Source: Theristus sp. LFF4_11
Taxonomy: Eukaryota > Nematoda > Chromadorea > Monhysterida > Xyalidae
Assembly: GCA_030248135.1 (NCBI GenBank)
Contig: JASANC010000896.1
Location: 1-64,000 of the forward strand
Length of the DNA: 64,000 nt
Reading direction: 5' to 3'
Below, piece by piece: positions 12,801 to 23,225 of the stretch (position 1 is its first letter; the number at the start of each line of letters is the position of its first letter). The translations under genes were made by a program, and so were the position numbers. The notes under the pieces were generated by a model. The model was not told the DNA's origin and made no database searches. It saw nothing but the letters and a program-made list of their open reading frames with translations.

Positions 12801-15800
12801 TCAGTACGATCTCTTTCGTCTCGGACGTCTTCACCTCCTCCAAGTATTTCCACACGACTGCCGGCGGAATGCGTCCGACAATCTCGAGTCTCGGCGGTAG
12901 TTGGCCGCGAAGGCGATTCGCGGAGACGCCGCTGACGACGAGCATGCGCGACGTGAACTGGTAGTAGCTCGGCATCGACACCTCGCCCGCCCATAGAAGT
13001 GGGTCTACAGCGAACAAGCATACATTCATTCACATTCATTACATTCATTCAGTACATTCACATTCACACGTATTACCTGCAGTCGAACTCTAAATTCTAG
13101 GGAATCAGCTGATTGGTTCGTGATTACACGGTATGCATGCTTTCTGTGCAGGCATTGCTGTGGTGGCGAAGTTTAGTTTGCACAGAAAGCATGCATACCA
13201 TCATCAAAACGAATCCTGATTCCCTGTGTCTTAGAGTTCGACTGTATTTAGGTTCGCACCACAATCGTTGAATACGACACATTTTGAAGCTGGATCGAAT
13301 GCACGCCAGCGCAATTTGCTACAGTCGACCTCTAAATTATAGGGAATCAGCTGATTGGTCGGTGGTCACGTGCATGCATGCTTTCCATGCAGAATGACCG
13401 AGTCCAGCGGCAGACGACGCTTCACAGCAATGCGTGCACATGACCACCAGCCAATCAGCGGATTCCCTATAATTTAAGAGTTCGACTGTGGAATGCATCG
13501 TGAAGCGAAGCGTGTCCCTCACCAGTGTCCGCCCACCAGTCCGCAGCCTCAAACTCCGCTTTTCCACCGACGCCCGCAGCAGCATTTGCGCTCGTTTCAG
13601 CGATCGTCTTCGGCCGTGTCATCGGCGCGACGCTGGCCTTCGGCTTTGCGCTCGCGGCGCCGATTGCCGCCGTCGCGTTGCTCAGTGCGTTCTGCATTTT
13701 GCCGGAGACGCCGGCGGTTGAGTCGAACGAATCAGCGTCGTCGTCGTTCTCGTGATCATCGTTTTTGTTTGTTGATCGTTCGATTGCGTTCGACTGTGTC
13801 AGCGGTTTTGGTGATCTCGTTGCGGTTGGGTTGTTTCGGTTGTTCACGTCGGGTGTTGCGCGATTGGCTCTCGCGTCTGCCGGCACGATGTTGTGACTGG
13901 CACGCTTCTGGGCAGACGGTAGAACGCAACGTTAAGCGGCATTCATGAAGCAGTATTTGGTGACGCGTAGCTGTGCGGAAACATAGCTACGCGGTCACTA
14001 AATACTGCTTCATGAATGCCGCTTCACTCTTCGATTGTCAACCAACTGTGTTTCTGTGCAAGTGAATGAAACGACAACGACGGCCCAGAAGTACAGTGAG
14101 TGAGTGAACATCAGACGCGTCAATAACGACATATCGAAATGACCACTTTTCGAGCGTGCTGCTGCGACACGCACTTTTGCCTCAGCGTTCGCTGCTGTTG
14201 CAACAGATTGGTCGTGTTAGCCCTCTGTGCAAGCAGCACACCAAAACTCGGTCGTCTGCTACATCACCAACCAACCTCCGCCTCAGCTTTCTTCTTGCGT
14301 CGCTCCTCGCGTTTCTCCATCTCGTATGCGTCAGCGCTGATCTCGCCATTGCAAATGCGACAATGTTTGTCAAACAGATGCGAGCCGTGCTCAATGGTCT
14401 TGTCGCGTGGTTGCGGCGGTTGCGGTTGTTGTTGTTGTTGTTGTTGTTGCTCCGAAGTTGCAGATTTCGTTGACCTCGATGATTCATCATCTGCGGCGCC
14501 TGTTGCTGCGTCTGTCGCTGGTGCCGCTGACGCTGAACTGCCTTTTTCAGCTTTCGACACGGTCGCTTTCTGAAGTTCAGTGGAAAAAGTAAACACTGGA
14601 ACATGCAATTGTCTTTTTTTCGTCTGCGGCTCAATGCGTTTGCCGATGTCGAAACGAAATCCGTATCATGCTTGATGCAGCAGTTCAAAATGACCCTGGT
14701 GACTAAGCCGTATCTCAGGCACGCGGGTCACTTTACCAATTTTGAAGTCCCCCGTCAAGCTTTTGGCTGGCCTACTCATGGTGTCTTACACTTCTCTGGT
14801 ATCATGCCGTGCACTGCAGAATAAAACTGACTGACTTACTGCCAAGCAGTATAAACTTGTTTCCCCTCTACTCTATACGCGCATTGAGTCGCAGAACCAA
14901 AATGAAAGATAAACACTTGGCTGCATCACTGATCATAATCGCCCAATCCACAATGAGCTGAACCAGCATCCGCTTCTCAAATGTGCACACTTCCAAATGA
15001 TACGACTACGAAATGAAACTAGAGCATATCGATAATCGTTTGTTTATCGTCTAATCGATGTCAAAAACAGCCTTCAAGTTTTGAACGAATCCTATCTCCA
15101 GTCACAACCATGTTATCCAGATGTCAACTGGTGACAAGCCAAGCCACCATCACCTGCTGCGACTGCTGTTTCTGCGGTGAGGCCACTTTCGGCTTTATCC
15201 GAAAGTCCGGCGTTTTCTGTTTCAGTCGGTTCGATTGTTGCAACGGTGTTGCACTTGTGGCCACTGGTGATGGCGTCACCGGTGCACTCAGCTCGGGTGC
15301 ATTCAGTTGCTCCGCTTGCATCGCTGCTAGTCGCTTCGGTGTCAACTCACCGCCGAGCACGCGACGAAAGAACACCTGAGTAAAACGAAACGCTAGTTAG
15401 GTCAAAGTTAATGGCACAGTTACTCATTTCATTTTACGTTTGGTTGTCACAAAATACCACGGTTTGCCTACATTATTCACCCGAAATGAGCTTGAGAGCG
15501 TGAATTACACACACCTGGTTAGCCGACTGAAAGTCAAATATCGCTAACGTTTTGTTCCTCAGAAAGCAGAATCAATCCTCAACCTAATCATAATCCTAAG
15601 TTGAGCCTAATCCTAACGTATGCCTAACCTATGCCAAGCCTTTCCAATAAAGCTAAAATGTTATGTTTGTTATTTGTTATAATGACTTCAGCTCCAAGGG
15701 GTAATTTACGTAGTTTACGAAATAACACGTTCATTCCGCTTCGGCTGCTTGTCTGTTGTTCGCAGCTGCTACTGCGCATAAAAAACCAGCTGCCAAAAGA

Positions 15801-18800
15801 CAAGACAGACACAAAAGAGCAACAGTTTTGGCAAGATCTCCAACCTTATTAGTGGGTCGTTTCAGATTCTCGAAGAACACACGAAACCAGCGCTTATATT
15901 TGGACGAGACCGGATGGTGCACGTACACCTCCTCCTCAATCTGCAACGACAGCGTTCGAATCTCGGACGGATTGATCATCAGATCGCCGGCGTCGCCGTG
16001 TTTCGTTCTGAATACAAAATCGCACTGCTCCGGATTCGCTGCATTTCGGAGAAAAATAGCCGAATCGGAAGTGATCCAAAATCGAGATAGGGCTCAGAGA
16101 GCCCCCCCCCCCCCCACAGATCGGGCGGGGCGTGGCTTAAGAGCTCCGTTCACCCCTGCACCAAACCACCGGAGCTTGGGCACCTTCGAGTTTCTGCAAC
16201 AACTGGTGGGGAAGCTGCAAATAAACTAAAAACCACAAGTAACATTGTTCTCCGTTCAGCGCGTCAATAAAATCAGCTTTGCTGCTGACACGACAGTCGA
16301 GCTGTAAAATGCAAACGTACCGCTCAGTGAGCGCGTCCTTGATGGCAAGACGGACGTTCCTGCGAATCACTTCCGACGGGCCATCGCCGGCCGCCGCTCG
16401 CACCGGTGCCTTGTCTGCAGAAACGCAATGGTACAAGGACGCTGCAGCAACGCTCACTGCTGGTTAAAGGCCAATTCATGCGCACAAAGTTTATCCGGCA
16501 CGGCACGTCACGTCTCATTCATCGAGCATAAAAAACAGCAATCCGGCACGTCACGTCATCTTTAGAACACGTGCTCGTTCATAAACGCATTCATACGTGA
16601 CGTGCCGTGCCGGATATACAGTGGCGGCCAAAAGTGTTGGAACGCTGCGCGCGTGTTGCATCAGCCGTACAAGCGCTATTATAAAAATTTACAGGCAACG
16701 TCGGGTTCACGGGACACTTTTCGACCCAACGTGGTCCATAAATTATTATAATAGCGTTTGTAGGGCTAATGCAACACGCGCGCAATACACAGCACACGCG
16801 CGCGCAGCGTTTCCAACACTTTTGGCCGCCACTGTATATTCGTCGTCGTGCATGAATTGGCCTCACCACCAACCAACGTTCACACCCACCAGTGTTTTTG
16901 GCGCTTTGTCCAGCACCGACACTGCTCCGTTCTTGCGACTGCCCTTTGTTCTCCGTCGGCAGCAGCGGGCAGAACGTGCGATTGCGCAGCAGCCAATCAG
17001 CGAGGTTGGCGAGCATCGGCGCAGAGGGCGCCCCGATCACTTGGCCGGTGTCGTTGTCGATCACGATCACGTGCTCGTGCGCGTCGCGCAGTGCCTGCCA
17101 ACAAACACATCCAGTCGAACTCTAAATTATAGGAAATTGGCTGATTGGTTGGGATTACGGTATGCATGCTTTCCGTGTTGTATGAATGGTTGGATGCACA
17201 GAAAGCATGCATAACGTAATCCCAACCAATCAGCTGATTCCCTATAATTTAGAGTTCAACTGTGCACACACAATGAGCAGACAGCAGCCCCTGTGTGCTG
17301 TATTTGTATATACCAGTTCATATACCGTATTACCTCTATTAAACCCCCCCCCAAATTAAAACCCACCCCCCCAAAATAAACCCCACCCCCTCGACAAGTT
17401 TCCAAATAATCCCCCCCCCAAAAATAATCCCCCATGGGGATTATTGAAACCTGTTTGAAACACATACCCAGCGAATTCAGTGGCTGGTTGCAGTGAAAAT
17501 GATGAAATTGTGCTACCAAAGGCCCCAAATGGATGAGTTAATGGTAATTTCATTACAAAAGGCTGTTGTAAAAGGAAATTTCTATGTAGAGTAGAAGTTT
17601 CTGCGACTTCCTTCCTGCCATGGAAGGTATTTTTGCCATTTTGCCCACCCCTAAAAATGGTTTCCAAATAACCCCCCCCCCAAAATAAAGCCCCCCCCCC
17701 CAAAAATAAACCCCTACCCCCAGAAGTCGCTGAAGAAATAAACCCCCATGGGGGTTTATTAGAGGTAATACGGTACGGCACAACACGTCTCGTGTCATTG
17801 CACAATACCTTTCATGGAGACGTGCCTTTGACGTTTGTTTTTCTTTTCATGTAGCGTGTGCTTAAGATTTTGGGTTTATCGGCAATGTGAAGAAAGTTTT
17901 GCTAGTTGGTTTTTTGACACTCTGGCGTCTGATATAGTGTCTGAAAATAAAGGAAAACGAAGAAACGTGTTGCATACAACGTGCTGCATGATTAGCGCCG
18001 AGACACTCCGCGAGAATAGTGGCTGCCTCATCTGTGCAACAACGCACCTGTCTTGCCTTGAGCACCTGCGCGTGTATACACCGCTCACTGCAGTACGCCG
18101 ACTTGTCGCTCGAGCGCAGCGCATGGCGGCAATTGAAACACGTGCGTGCTGCTGCTGGCTTCGGTGATGCGCCCGCCTCCTTCGGTTGATCAGCGCGCGG
18201 CAGTTTCATGATGAGCCGCTCAGACTGCTGCAATTGCTCAGTCACTGCACACAGACAAGTTAAAAAATTGTTTCGTGGTGATTCACTCTCGTTAGTCAAA
18301 CTCGCAAGAAACCACCACAGGACGCGCACTTACTGAGGATTGTCACGGTATGAATGATGATTGATGAGGCCACCCCTCTTCTGCATATGATGTTGCATTG
18401 CAGCCACCATACAAATTGGTTGATTTGAATCTGCTGTGCTGAACAGCGCTATCAGTTTCAGCAACTCATCTTTTCGATTCGAGTCCCATTCGCAAAGCAC
18501 CACCAAAACGCAAGCCGTTCCAACCAATCTAACCGGCCGCCAAACGGGCGGATCATCAGTGCCGGTCCAAAGCAGACACTCGTGACGCGTCAACCGTGGC
18601 ACTTCCACGCGGCACAGCTGCAGTCCAAAGCGGTCGCTCATTCGGGGCCAGTCCGGGTCGGGGTCAACGAACGCCGGAGCCGGCTCATCAGCGAGTTGGT
18701 CCGCTGCGCTCTTATCAGTTGCGGATGGTGGGCCTGCAAAGGTACTCTTGAAGATGTTGGACAGCTAGAACGTTGAGTTTCGGTGCGCTGAAAAAAATCC

Positions 18801-19769
18801 GAAAATCGTGACACAAACCAAGAAATAAAATGTCGCAACTGTAACAGACCAAATGCCACTAAAACACTGGCACAAAAACAACCAATCCGCATGCTACAAG
18901 TTTACCACTAATGTATCCCCCACCCGTTGGTGCACAAACGTCACAGAGCACACGCTCACGCGCATCACTTGTTCACCGAACCAAACGAATCAGCGACGAC
19001 ATACGAGAGTGCGAATGCGGCGGTGTGTCGACGTCGGAGGCAATACGCAGCTGCAGATCATCATCCGGCTCGCATTTCTGCGCCAGCGTCTCTTTTTCCA
19101 CGTCGCCGTCGTTCGCTGCGGCCGGTGTTTTCGATTTCGATCGCTGTCGCTCCGTTGTCCCGTCGGTCGGTCGCAGCGGCGAACGAGACAGTCTGCTGTT
19201 TTCGTCGGAATTACCGCCGCCAGGCGTTTTGTCGTCGCCGTCCGCAGCAGTGGTGAACAAGTGCGTGTTTTGTTGTTGCTGTGCTGCCCCGTTCAACATC
19301 GCGCGTTCCCTGCGTTCGTTGTCCTCCCTGATGCGTTGCGCCTGTTCACGCAGCTCCCTATCGGCTTGCCGACTTGACCGACGACTCGGCGTACGAGGGG
19401 AACGCTCTGCAATAAAAAACCCGCTGGCGTCATCATTCGTTTCGCATTCCGTGGTCTCGCAGCGATCACATTTGTCATTGTGACCAATTGTCATCGGTTC
19501 TGCGACTCAATGCGTGGGCAAACAAGTTATCAGTATTTAGTTTCATGTTTGACGCGGCAATTCAAAATTGTTGAAGTGAGTCGCGACCCTTGTACAAGTT
19601 CCCGAGTCACTCCAGCAATTTCAAATTGCCGCATCAAGTTCCACGTCTTCAAACGCACTTGGTCGCAAAACCGAAAGAAGAAAAACACAGCACTCGAAGA
19701 AACGTTCTCAAAACGCACCATGACTAAGCTCTCTGTCGTGCACGCTAGACGTCGGACTAGACGGCGCCG

Positions 19770-19806
<37 letters not shown>

Positions 19807-22800
19807 GCGCGCGAGCAAATGCGGCTGCTCCTCTTGCAGTGCCTCGTGGAGTATCTGCTCAGCGACCGAGTCCGTCATGTCCTCGGCAGCAGAGGCCATC
19901 GGGGGACAACTGCCACTGCCGCCGGCGCTCTGGTTGGTGCACTGCAATCGTAAATTGAGTTCACTGATAATTATGATTAGGGATGGATCCGGCAAATTTG
20001 CCGGAATCCGGGCCGGACCCGGCAAAAGCCCATTCCGGCCGGGCCGGATCCGGCAAAAATTGCCGGAATCCGGACCGGAATGGCCTTTTTATGTCTAAAA
20101 AACATATACGCACATTTCATCGCTTCTTCATCACATTTTTAGCATAAAACAGCACTGACACAGAAACAAAGTCAGCAAGACACAGCACGTGAACCAACCA
20201 AAAATTACAACAACAACAATTGACAAAATTCACATCGCATAGGGATAATCAAGTGCTGGCAACACTCCATTCAGAAACATGACCTTTTCGGCGTTCTCAG
20301 TTGACAGACGAGATCGGCTGTACACAAACACCTGCCTGGCTTCAGAGAACATTCGTTCGCTTGCCACGCTTGTTGGTAGCGGTGCCAGGTATCTGCGCGC
20401 GATTGTCGATAGTTTGGGGTATTTAGACGAGTTCAGCCGCCAAAAGTCTAGCATTAGATCACTTTTGTCCGGTTCGTCGATAAAAACATCCGACTCGTAC
20501 ATATTCATTTCGTCGCGCAGTTCGTCTTCGAGACTGGATTCGCCTGACGGGTTGCGCGGTCGCGCAGCGTGAAACTCGATGCCTCCGTAGAGGCCAGTCG
20601 ATTTCTTTTTTGGTTCGGGCTCGCGTTCACTTTCGTTATCGTCGTTGTTCGCGATCTCGGATGTATCGTCGCAGTTTGTGGGCGTATCCGGTCGTTTCAA
20701 GATTTTCTTTGCAATGTGAAGTAGTTCACAACGAATCGCGCCTTCATTTTCGAAGATGACTGCAGTATTCTTGAATCGCGGATCAACGTACGTGGCCATG
20801 ATGTTGGATTCGTTGTGGAAACGCGCACGGAAGCGTGTGTCGATGCTGGTCAGCAGCGTTTTTTTCGTCGTACCAATGCCACTCGCATCGACTTGTTCGA
20901 TGCGCTGCTTCAGTGCGCAAACGGCGGGCAACACCATTGAAATGGATTCGTCGTCTCGTGGATTCGTCGTTGGGGTTGTTTATCGGGTTTTAGGGGGATC
21001 ACGGCACCCCCGCACACCCATGGTAACACACGTCGCTAAAATCGCTGATGTTCTGGGGCTCACAAAAAAATCAACTGTTTGACAGCTACTGACCAACGAA
21101 GATGGCTGATTTCAAAAAAAACTGCTATTGTTCATCAACAACGTCGGCCAAAAGCTGACAGCCACGTTTTTTAAAATGGACGATGCTGCACATAAGTTTA
21201 CCACTCAAGACAAAAGCAGTGAACCATTTACCATTGAACGGAACACTAAACTAAAAAAACGCTCACTGATCACGTGTCAAATGCACAACAACAAAACCAA
21301 CAAAGCACCGAAACAAATTTGTCAAACCATTGAACAGCTCTGAAACGGAGGAATCAACTGGTTAATTCGCGGGTCTCGGCCATTCCGGCCGGATCCGGCC
21401 GGATCCGGCAAAATTGCGCCGGAATCCGGACCGGATCCGGATCCAATTCTAGGCGCCGGAATCCGGAATCCGGAATCCGGACCGGAACCGGCTCCATCCC
21501 TAATTATGATCTTTCATCTTGGTCCCGAGACTCAACGCGCGCATAGACAGGTAAACAGTTTCATGGATGACGCGGGAATTCAAAATTGGCAAAGTGATAC
21601 GAGTCCCCCAAAATAGGGCCGAGTCACTTAGGCGACTTTGAATTACCACATTAAGGATTGAAAAAAACTAGTTTCCTTTCTACGTCTGCAGACGCATTCA
21701 GTCGCAGAACTTTAAAAAATTGATAATACTGATTGCATTGCATCTACTGCACAATGCAACAGTGGCCGTGTCATTCATTCCACACCCAACGCGACTCTTT
21801 TCGCACCAACAAACCAACAGCTTTTATTCAGAGAATGGCCATGAATAGGCCACATAAGGACATGAATGATGCAACGAACCGCGTCGACATCAGCGCCGTC
21901 TCTGGCGGCGAGATCGAGCGCACTGAGCAACTCGGCCGTTTCCGGGTCGTCCGCTTGCGTGTCGCCGAGCGCGCCGAACGGCGTGCGCAGCAGATCGGCC
22001 GCCTGCAGCAGCAGCGCATCGTGACCCCCCACGACGCCAACGTCCTGCAGACCGCCCGCATCGAACTCGAACAGCGCCGCTGCTGGTGATGCGCCGGTGC
22101 CGCTCTGCACGGTTCAGTGCCACGTTGGAAAAATGCAGTAAACTGGTTGAAACGTGACGTCTTGTCATCAACTAGTCGTCGGCCTTGTGATTGAACAGTG
22201 TTTTTTTAACCTGTCTGAGATTTTTTCGCAGAACACAGAGCATGCGAAACTTTGAAATAGGAGGAATGAATGACTAAAGGTTCGGTTCTAATTAAAAAAA
22301 ACAGTTGTGGTGGAATATGTATTCTTCCGCGCCCGATCTTGTTCCTGCTTCTTTTGCGAGCTCTGTCACCCACCAGGTTCCAATAAACATACTGTATACA
22401 ACGTTCACGATGATCATAAACAGATGTAACAAAACAATCTCATTTTTTGCAATCAAAATGTAACGGTAGAGCAAGCTGCACGCTCACATGTTGACTTGAC
22501 TGGTTAACAACAGGCGACATTTGTCCAGGCGACGGCGTCTTGTGATGCTGAGGCTGGTGGTGCAACGCTTCCACGCGCACTCGCTCGTTCGCAGTGTTTG
22601 CTGTTGAAGCAGGCTGCAGTCCCAAAGTGCAGAAAGTTGCAGCTCGTGCCGTGCTTGCCAATGAACAAAACAAATGGATAAAAAAACAAATATGAAAACA
22701 ACAAAATATGGATGCATCGCAGAACACAAAGACAAACGTCAACTGAGACAGGTGCGAGATCTTCGAGAGCACTCAGCGCCGCCGACGTCAGCCTTCTGTC

Positions 22801-22860
22801 GAACTTCTCCGCCGTGCGCTCGTCATTTGCAATTTTGGAATTATTATCATCCACATCCAT
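6801..22860 (-). CDS. DIDO/PHF3-type transcription regulator with BRK-like, TFIIS-M and SPOC domains
   Basis: Nuclear protein of the DIDO1/PHF3/Bye1 family, which binds RNA polymerase II through a TFIIS-like domain and its phosphorylated CTD through SPOC. About 20 exons. Start MDVDDNNSKIANDE at 22860. In order: acidic and Ser-rich exons (22.6, 22.1, 19.94, 19.4, 18.7 kb); a Cys motif CFNCRH...YCSERCI (18.2 kb); a BRK-like exon IVIDNDTG...LADWLLRN (17.1-16.9 kb); TFIIS central domain (16417-16325, RRNVRLAIKDAL; about 16.03-15.85; 15.37-15.13, FRRVLGGELTPKRL); polyQ then HGSHLFDKHCRICNG (14.6-14.3), a DIDO-family motif; SPOC in three exons (13.0-12.8, 12.0-11.85, 11.6 kb; LEIVGRIPPAVVWKYLEEV, VKDFYLLPLPA, GPQILACVVCRR), the last two joining exactly; then Pro-, Asp- and Gly/Arg-rich exons (11.1, 10.8-10.4, 9.7-9.3 with polyQ, 9.0, 8.6-8.3, 8.0, 7.6-7.4), ending RPPMQ at 6801. 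No PHD finger is seen. Exon ends are approximate. Confidence 0.87.
7112..7302. mobile_element. MITE-E copy 1 (uninterrupted)
   Basis: Inverted-repeat element, ends AAGGCCAATCAATTCATGCA and CATGAATTGGCCTT, with internal CGGCACGTCACGTCA arms. It is the unfilled partner of the interrupted copy at 16.5-16.9 kb, in opposite orientation. Intronic in the DIDO-like gene. Confidence 0.85.
8050..8277. mobile_element. MITE-G copy 1
   Basis: Inverted-repeat element with CTGCGACTCAATGCG at one end and CTGAGTCGCAGAACC at the other, internal GCGGCAATTCAAAATTGCCG. Related copies at 14.6, 19.5, 21.5, 34.8, 40.7 and (fragment) 59.2 kb. Intronic. Confidence 0.8.
8673..8855. mobile_element. MITE-D copy 2 (expanded)
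   Basis: MITE-D ends CGTTTATACCTGAC and GTCAGGTATAAACGGGCCTT with a longer centre than other copies, including an extra CGTACGTCAGGTACG palindrome. Intronic in the DIDO-like gene. Confidence 0.8.
9091..9256. mobile_element. MITE-B copy 1 (mariner-like ends, diverged)
   Basis: Long palindrome with arms AATTATAGGGAATCAGCTGA and GCATGCTTTCTGTGCA, inverted on the other side. The outer ends (TACAGTAGAAC...GATTCGCAG) have decayed. A TA-flanked CAGT end is typical of Tc1/mariner non-autonomous elements. Intronic, just before the exon ending at about 9309. Confidence 0.82.
9558..9602 (-). repeat. CAA/CAG microsatellite coding polyglutamine
   Basis: TTG/CTG triplets on the plus strand, read as about 14 consecutive Gln in the DIDO-like tail exon (9.74-9.31 kb). 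Confidence 0.85.
9867..10328. mobile_element. MITE-F copy 1 (poly-G element)
   Basis: 462 bp element with terminal inverted repeat TACCGTATTACCTCTA and its complement, internal blocks of GGGGTTTATTTT with G runs and a CCCCCATGGGGG palindrome. The second copy is at 17.3 kb in inverse orientation. Both lie in DIDO-like introns. Confidence 0.88.
12300..12515. repeat. Short repeats in the SPOC intron
   Basis: A local duplication: GGTCATTCTATGGCAGTTGC and GGTCAAAGTATGGCATGAC lie about 65 bp apart, with a third CCAAAATATGGCACGGTAGG. GTTGCCGGTGTCATAC near 12315 is answered by ATGACACCGGCAAC at 12502-12515, so this looks like a roughly 200 bp inverted-repeat element. Confidence 0.5.
12570..12735 (+). 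repeat. tRNA-derived SINE-like element
   Basis: Contains TGGTGGTAGTGCGTTAGACT (A-box-like) and GGGGGATCGAGCCCC (B-box-like) about 30 bp apart, the spacing of an internal Pol III promoter, followed by a non-tRNA body. It does not fold as a complete tRNA by eye, so I call it SINE-like. Intronic in the SPOC region. Confidence 0.55.
13079..13246. mobile_element. MITE-B copy 2
   Basis: GCAGTCGAACTCTAAATTCT at one end and AGAGTTCGACTGTA at the other, arms GGGAATCAGCTGATTGGTT and inner GCATGCTTTCTGTGCAGGC. Intronic. Confidence 0.88.
13319..13490. mobile_element. MITE-B copy 3
   Basis: TACAGTCGACCTCTAAATTA to AAGAGTTCGACTGT, only about 70 bp from copy 2, with a different inner arm (GGTCACGTGCATGCATGC). 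The downstream coding exon ends at about 13.5 kb, next to the element. Confidence 0.88.
13932..14026. mobile_element. MITE-A copy 3
   Basis: Near-perfect palindrome TTAAGCGGCATTCATGAAGC...GCTTCATGAATGCCGCTT around TAGCTGTGCGGAAACATAGCTA; the right TTAA has become TTCA. Intronic. Confidence 0.9.
14425..14452 (-). repeat. CAA microsatellite coding polyglutamine
   Basis: GTT triplets on the plus strand, read as about nine Gln in the DIDO-like exon just upstream of the HLFDKHCRIC motif. Confidence 0.85.
14605..14910. mobile_element. MITE-G copy 2 (diverged, expanded)
   Basis: CGTCTGCGGCTCAATGCG at the left, GCGCATTGAGTCGCAGAACC at the right, with internal GCGGGTCACTTTACCAATTT. Longer than other copies. 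Intronic. Confidence 0.65.
15575..15645. repeat. Telomere-like CCTAA repeats
   Basis: Irregular CCTAATCCTAA/GCCTAACC motifs in an intron; compare 23.15-23.22 and 26.46-26.54 kb. Related to TTAGGC-type repeats but too degenerate to be a telomere. Confidence 0.6.
16467..16863. mobile_element. MITE-E copy 2, interrupted by another element
   Basis: Ends AAAGGCCAATTCATGCGCAC and GTGCATGAATTGGCCT as in the 7.1 kb copy. It is split by a 216 bp element at 16619-16834. Intron between the BRK-like and TFIIS exons. Confidence 0.88.
16619..16834. mobile_element. Mariner-like MITE nested in MITE-E
   Basis: 216 bp with a long terminal inverted repeat (CAGTGGCGGCCAAAAGTGTT and exact complement) flanked by TA on both sides. 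Removing it and one TA leaves CGGATATATTCGTCG, close to the uninterrupted 7.1 kb copy. Confidence 0.92.
17112..17263. mobile_element. MITE-B copy 4
   Basis: CCAGTCGAACTCTAAATTAT to TTTAGAGTTCAACTGT with GCATGCTTTC/GAAAGCATGC inner arms. It sits about 15 bp upstream of the BRK-like exon acceptor (17097). Confidence 0.88.
17323..17775. mobile_element. MITE-F copy 2 (inverse orientation)
   Basis: TACCGTATTACCTCTATTAA to AGAGGTAATACGGTA, the reverse complement of the 9.9 kb element with C runs on the plus strand. Confidence 0.88.
17776..17832. repeat. MITE-D fragment
   Basis: TCATGGAGACGTGCCTTTGACG and the preceding CACGTCTCGTGTCATTGCA match the centre of the 31.8 kb MITE-D. It directly abuts MITE-F. 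Confidence 0.55.
19499..19675. mobile_element. MITE-G copy 3
   Basis: CTGCGACTCAATGCGTGGGC at the left; inner arms GACGCGGCAATTCAAAATTG and GCAATTTCAAATTGCCGC; right part decayed. Intronic in the DIDO-like gene. Confidence 0.7.
19769..19806 (-). repeat. AAC microsatellite coding polyasparagine
   Basis: GTT triplets on the plus strand, read as about 12 Asn in the DIDO-like exon that begins at 19941. Confidence 0.85.
19978..21502 (-). mobile_element. hAT-family DNA transposon, internally reduced
   Basis: 1525 bp element with terminal inverted repeats TAGGGATGGATCCGG and CCGGCTCCATCCCTA and a perfect 8-bp target duplication ATTATGAT at 19970-19977 and 21503-21510. Eight-base duplications and a T/CA-G-type end are hallmarks of the hAT superfamily. 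Subterminal zones are full of CCGGATCCGG and CCGGAATCCGG motifs. It carries one transposase fragment (20230-20937, minus). It lies in a DIDO-like intron, about 35 bp from the next splice acceptor. Confidence 0.95.
20230..20937 (-). CDS. hAT transposase, C-terminal part
   Basis: 235-residue open frame ending in the hAT C-terminal dimerisation region: LDFWRLNSSKYPKLSTIARR, then PLPTSVASERMFSEA, SRSRLSTENAEKVMFLN. Usual hAT transposases are 500-700 residues with an N-terminal BED zinc finger; neither a BED finger nor the first catalytic segment is visible in the element, so it is a truncated, probably non-autonomous copy. The frame itself is intact, which suggests a recent insertion. Confidence 0.92.
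   Translation of the reverse strand: MVLPAVCALKQRIEQVDASGIGTTKKTLLTSIDTRFRARFHNESNIMATYVDPRFKNTAVIFENEGAIRCELLHIAKKILKRPDTPTNCDDTSEIANNDDNESEREPEPKKKSTGLYGGIEFHAARPRNPSGESSLEDELRDEMNMYESDVFIDEPDKSDLMLDFWRLNSSKYPKLSTIARRYLAPLPTSVASERMFSEARQVFVYSRSRLSTENAEKVMFLNGVLPALDYPYAM
21513..21715. mobile_element. MITE-G copy 4
   Basis: TTGGTCCCGAGACTCAACGC to GCATTCAGTCGCAGAAC, inner GACGCGGGAATTCAAAATTG. It directly abuts the right target duplication of the hAT element. Confidence 0.85.
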
Positions 22861-23139
22861 TGTTTTTATTCTGTTTATGCTTGAGAATTTTGCTGCTGAG
22901 TTCTGAAGCAGGAAGGAAGACCGAAGACGTGGGGTGGGGGACGGTGGGGGGGGGGGGGGGGGGGTGGGCGGTTATTTATTTTTGGCGTTCGATTAGGTTT
23001 CCGGAGAAACCGGCGCGCGCGAAGCCGCGAACAAATAAAAAAAGGTGAAAAAAAATTGCTTTGCCTACATTACTAAACCAAAGCCAAGTTTACAGTCTGT
23101 TTTGTTGTTTTAGTTCGGTTTCAATGAAGTCGTTGTAGG

Positions 23140-23225
23140 TTCCTAATCCTAAGCCCAATCCTAATCCTAATGAAGTCATTGTAGGTTCCTAATCCTAAAC
23201 CTAATCCTAATCCTAAGTGAAGCCT
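23140..23225. repeat. Telomere-like CCTAAT repeats
   Basis: Two similar segments of TAATGAAGTC-type sequence and GTAGGTTCCTAATCCTAA, followed by CCTAATCCTAATCCTAAG. Confidence 0.65.

Noticed and set aside
21370..21500. GC-rich CCGGATCC cluster as a regulatory island
   Set aside because: It lies inside the hAT ends and mirrors the other end; explained as subterminal repeats.
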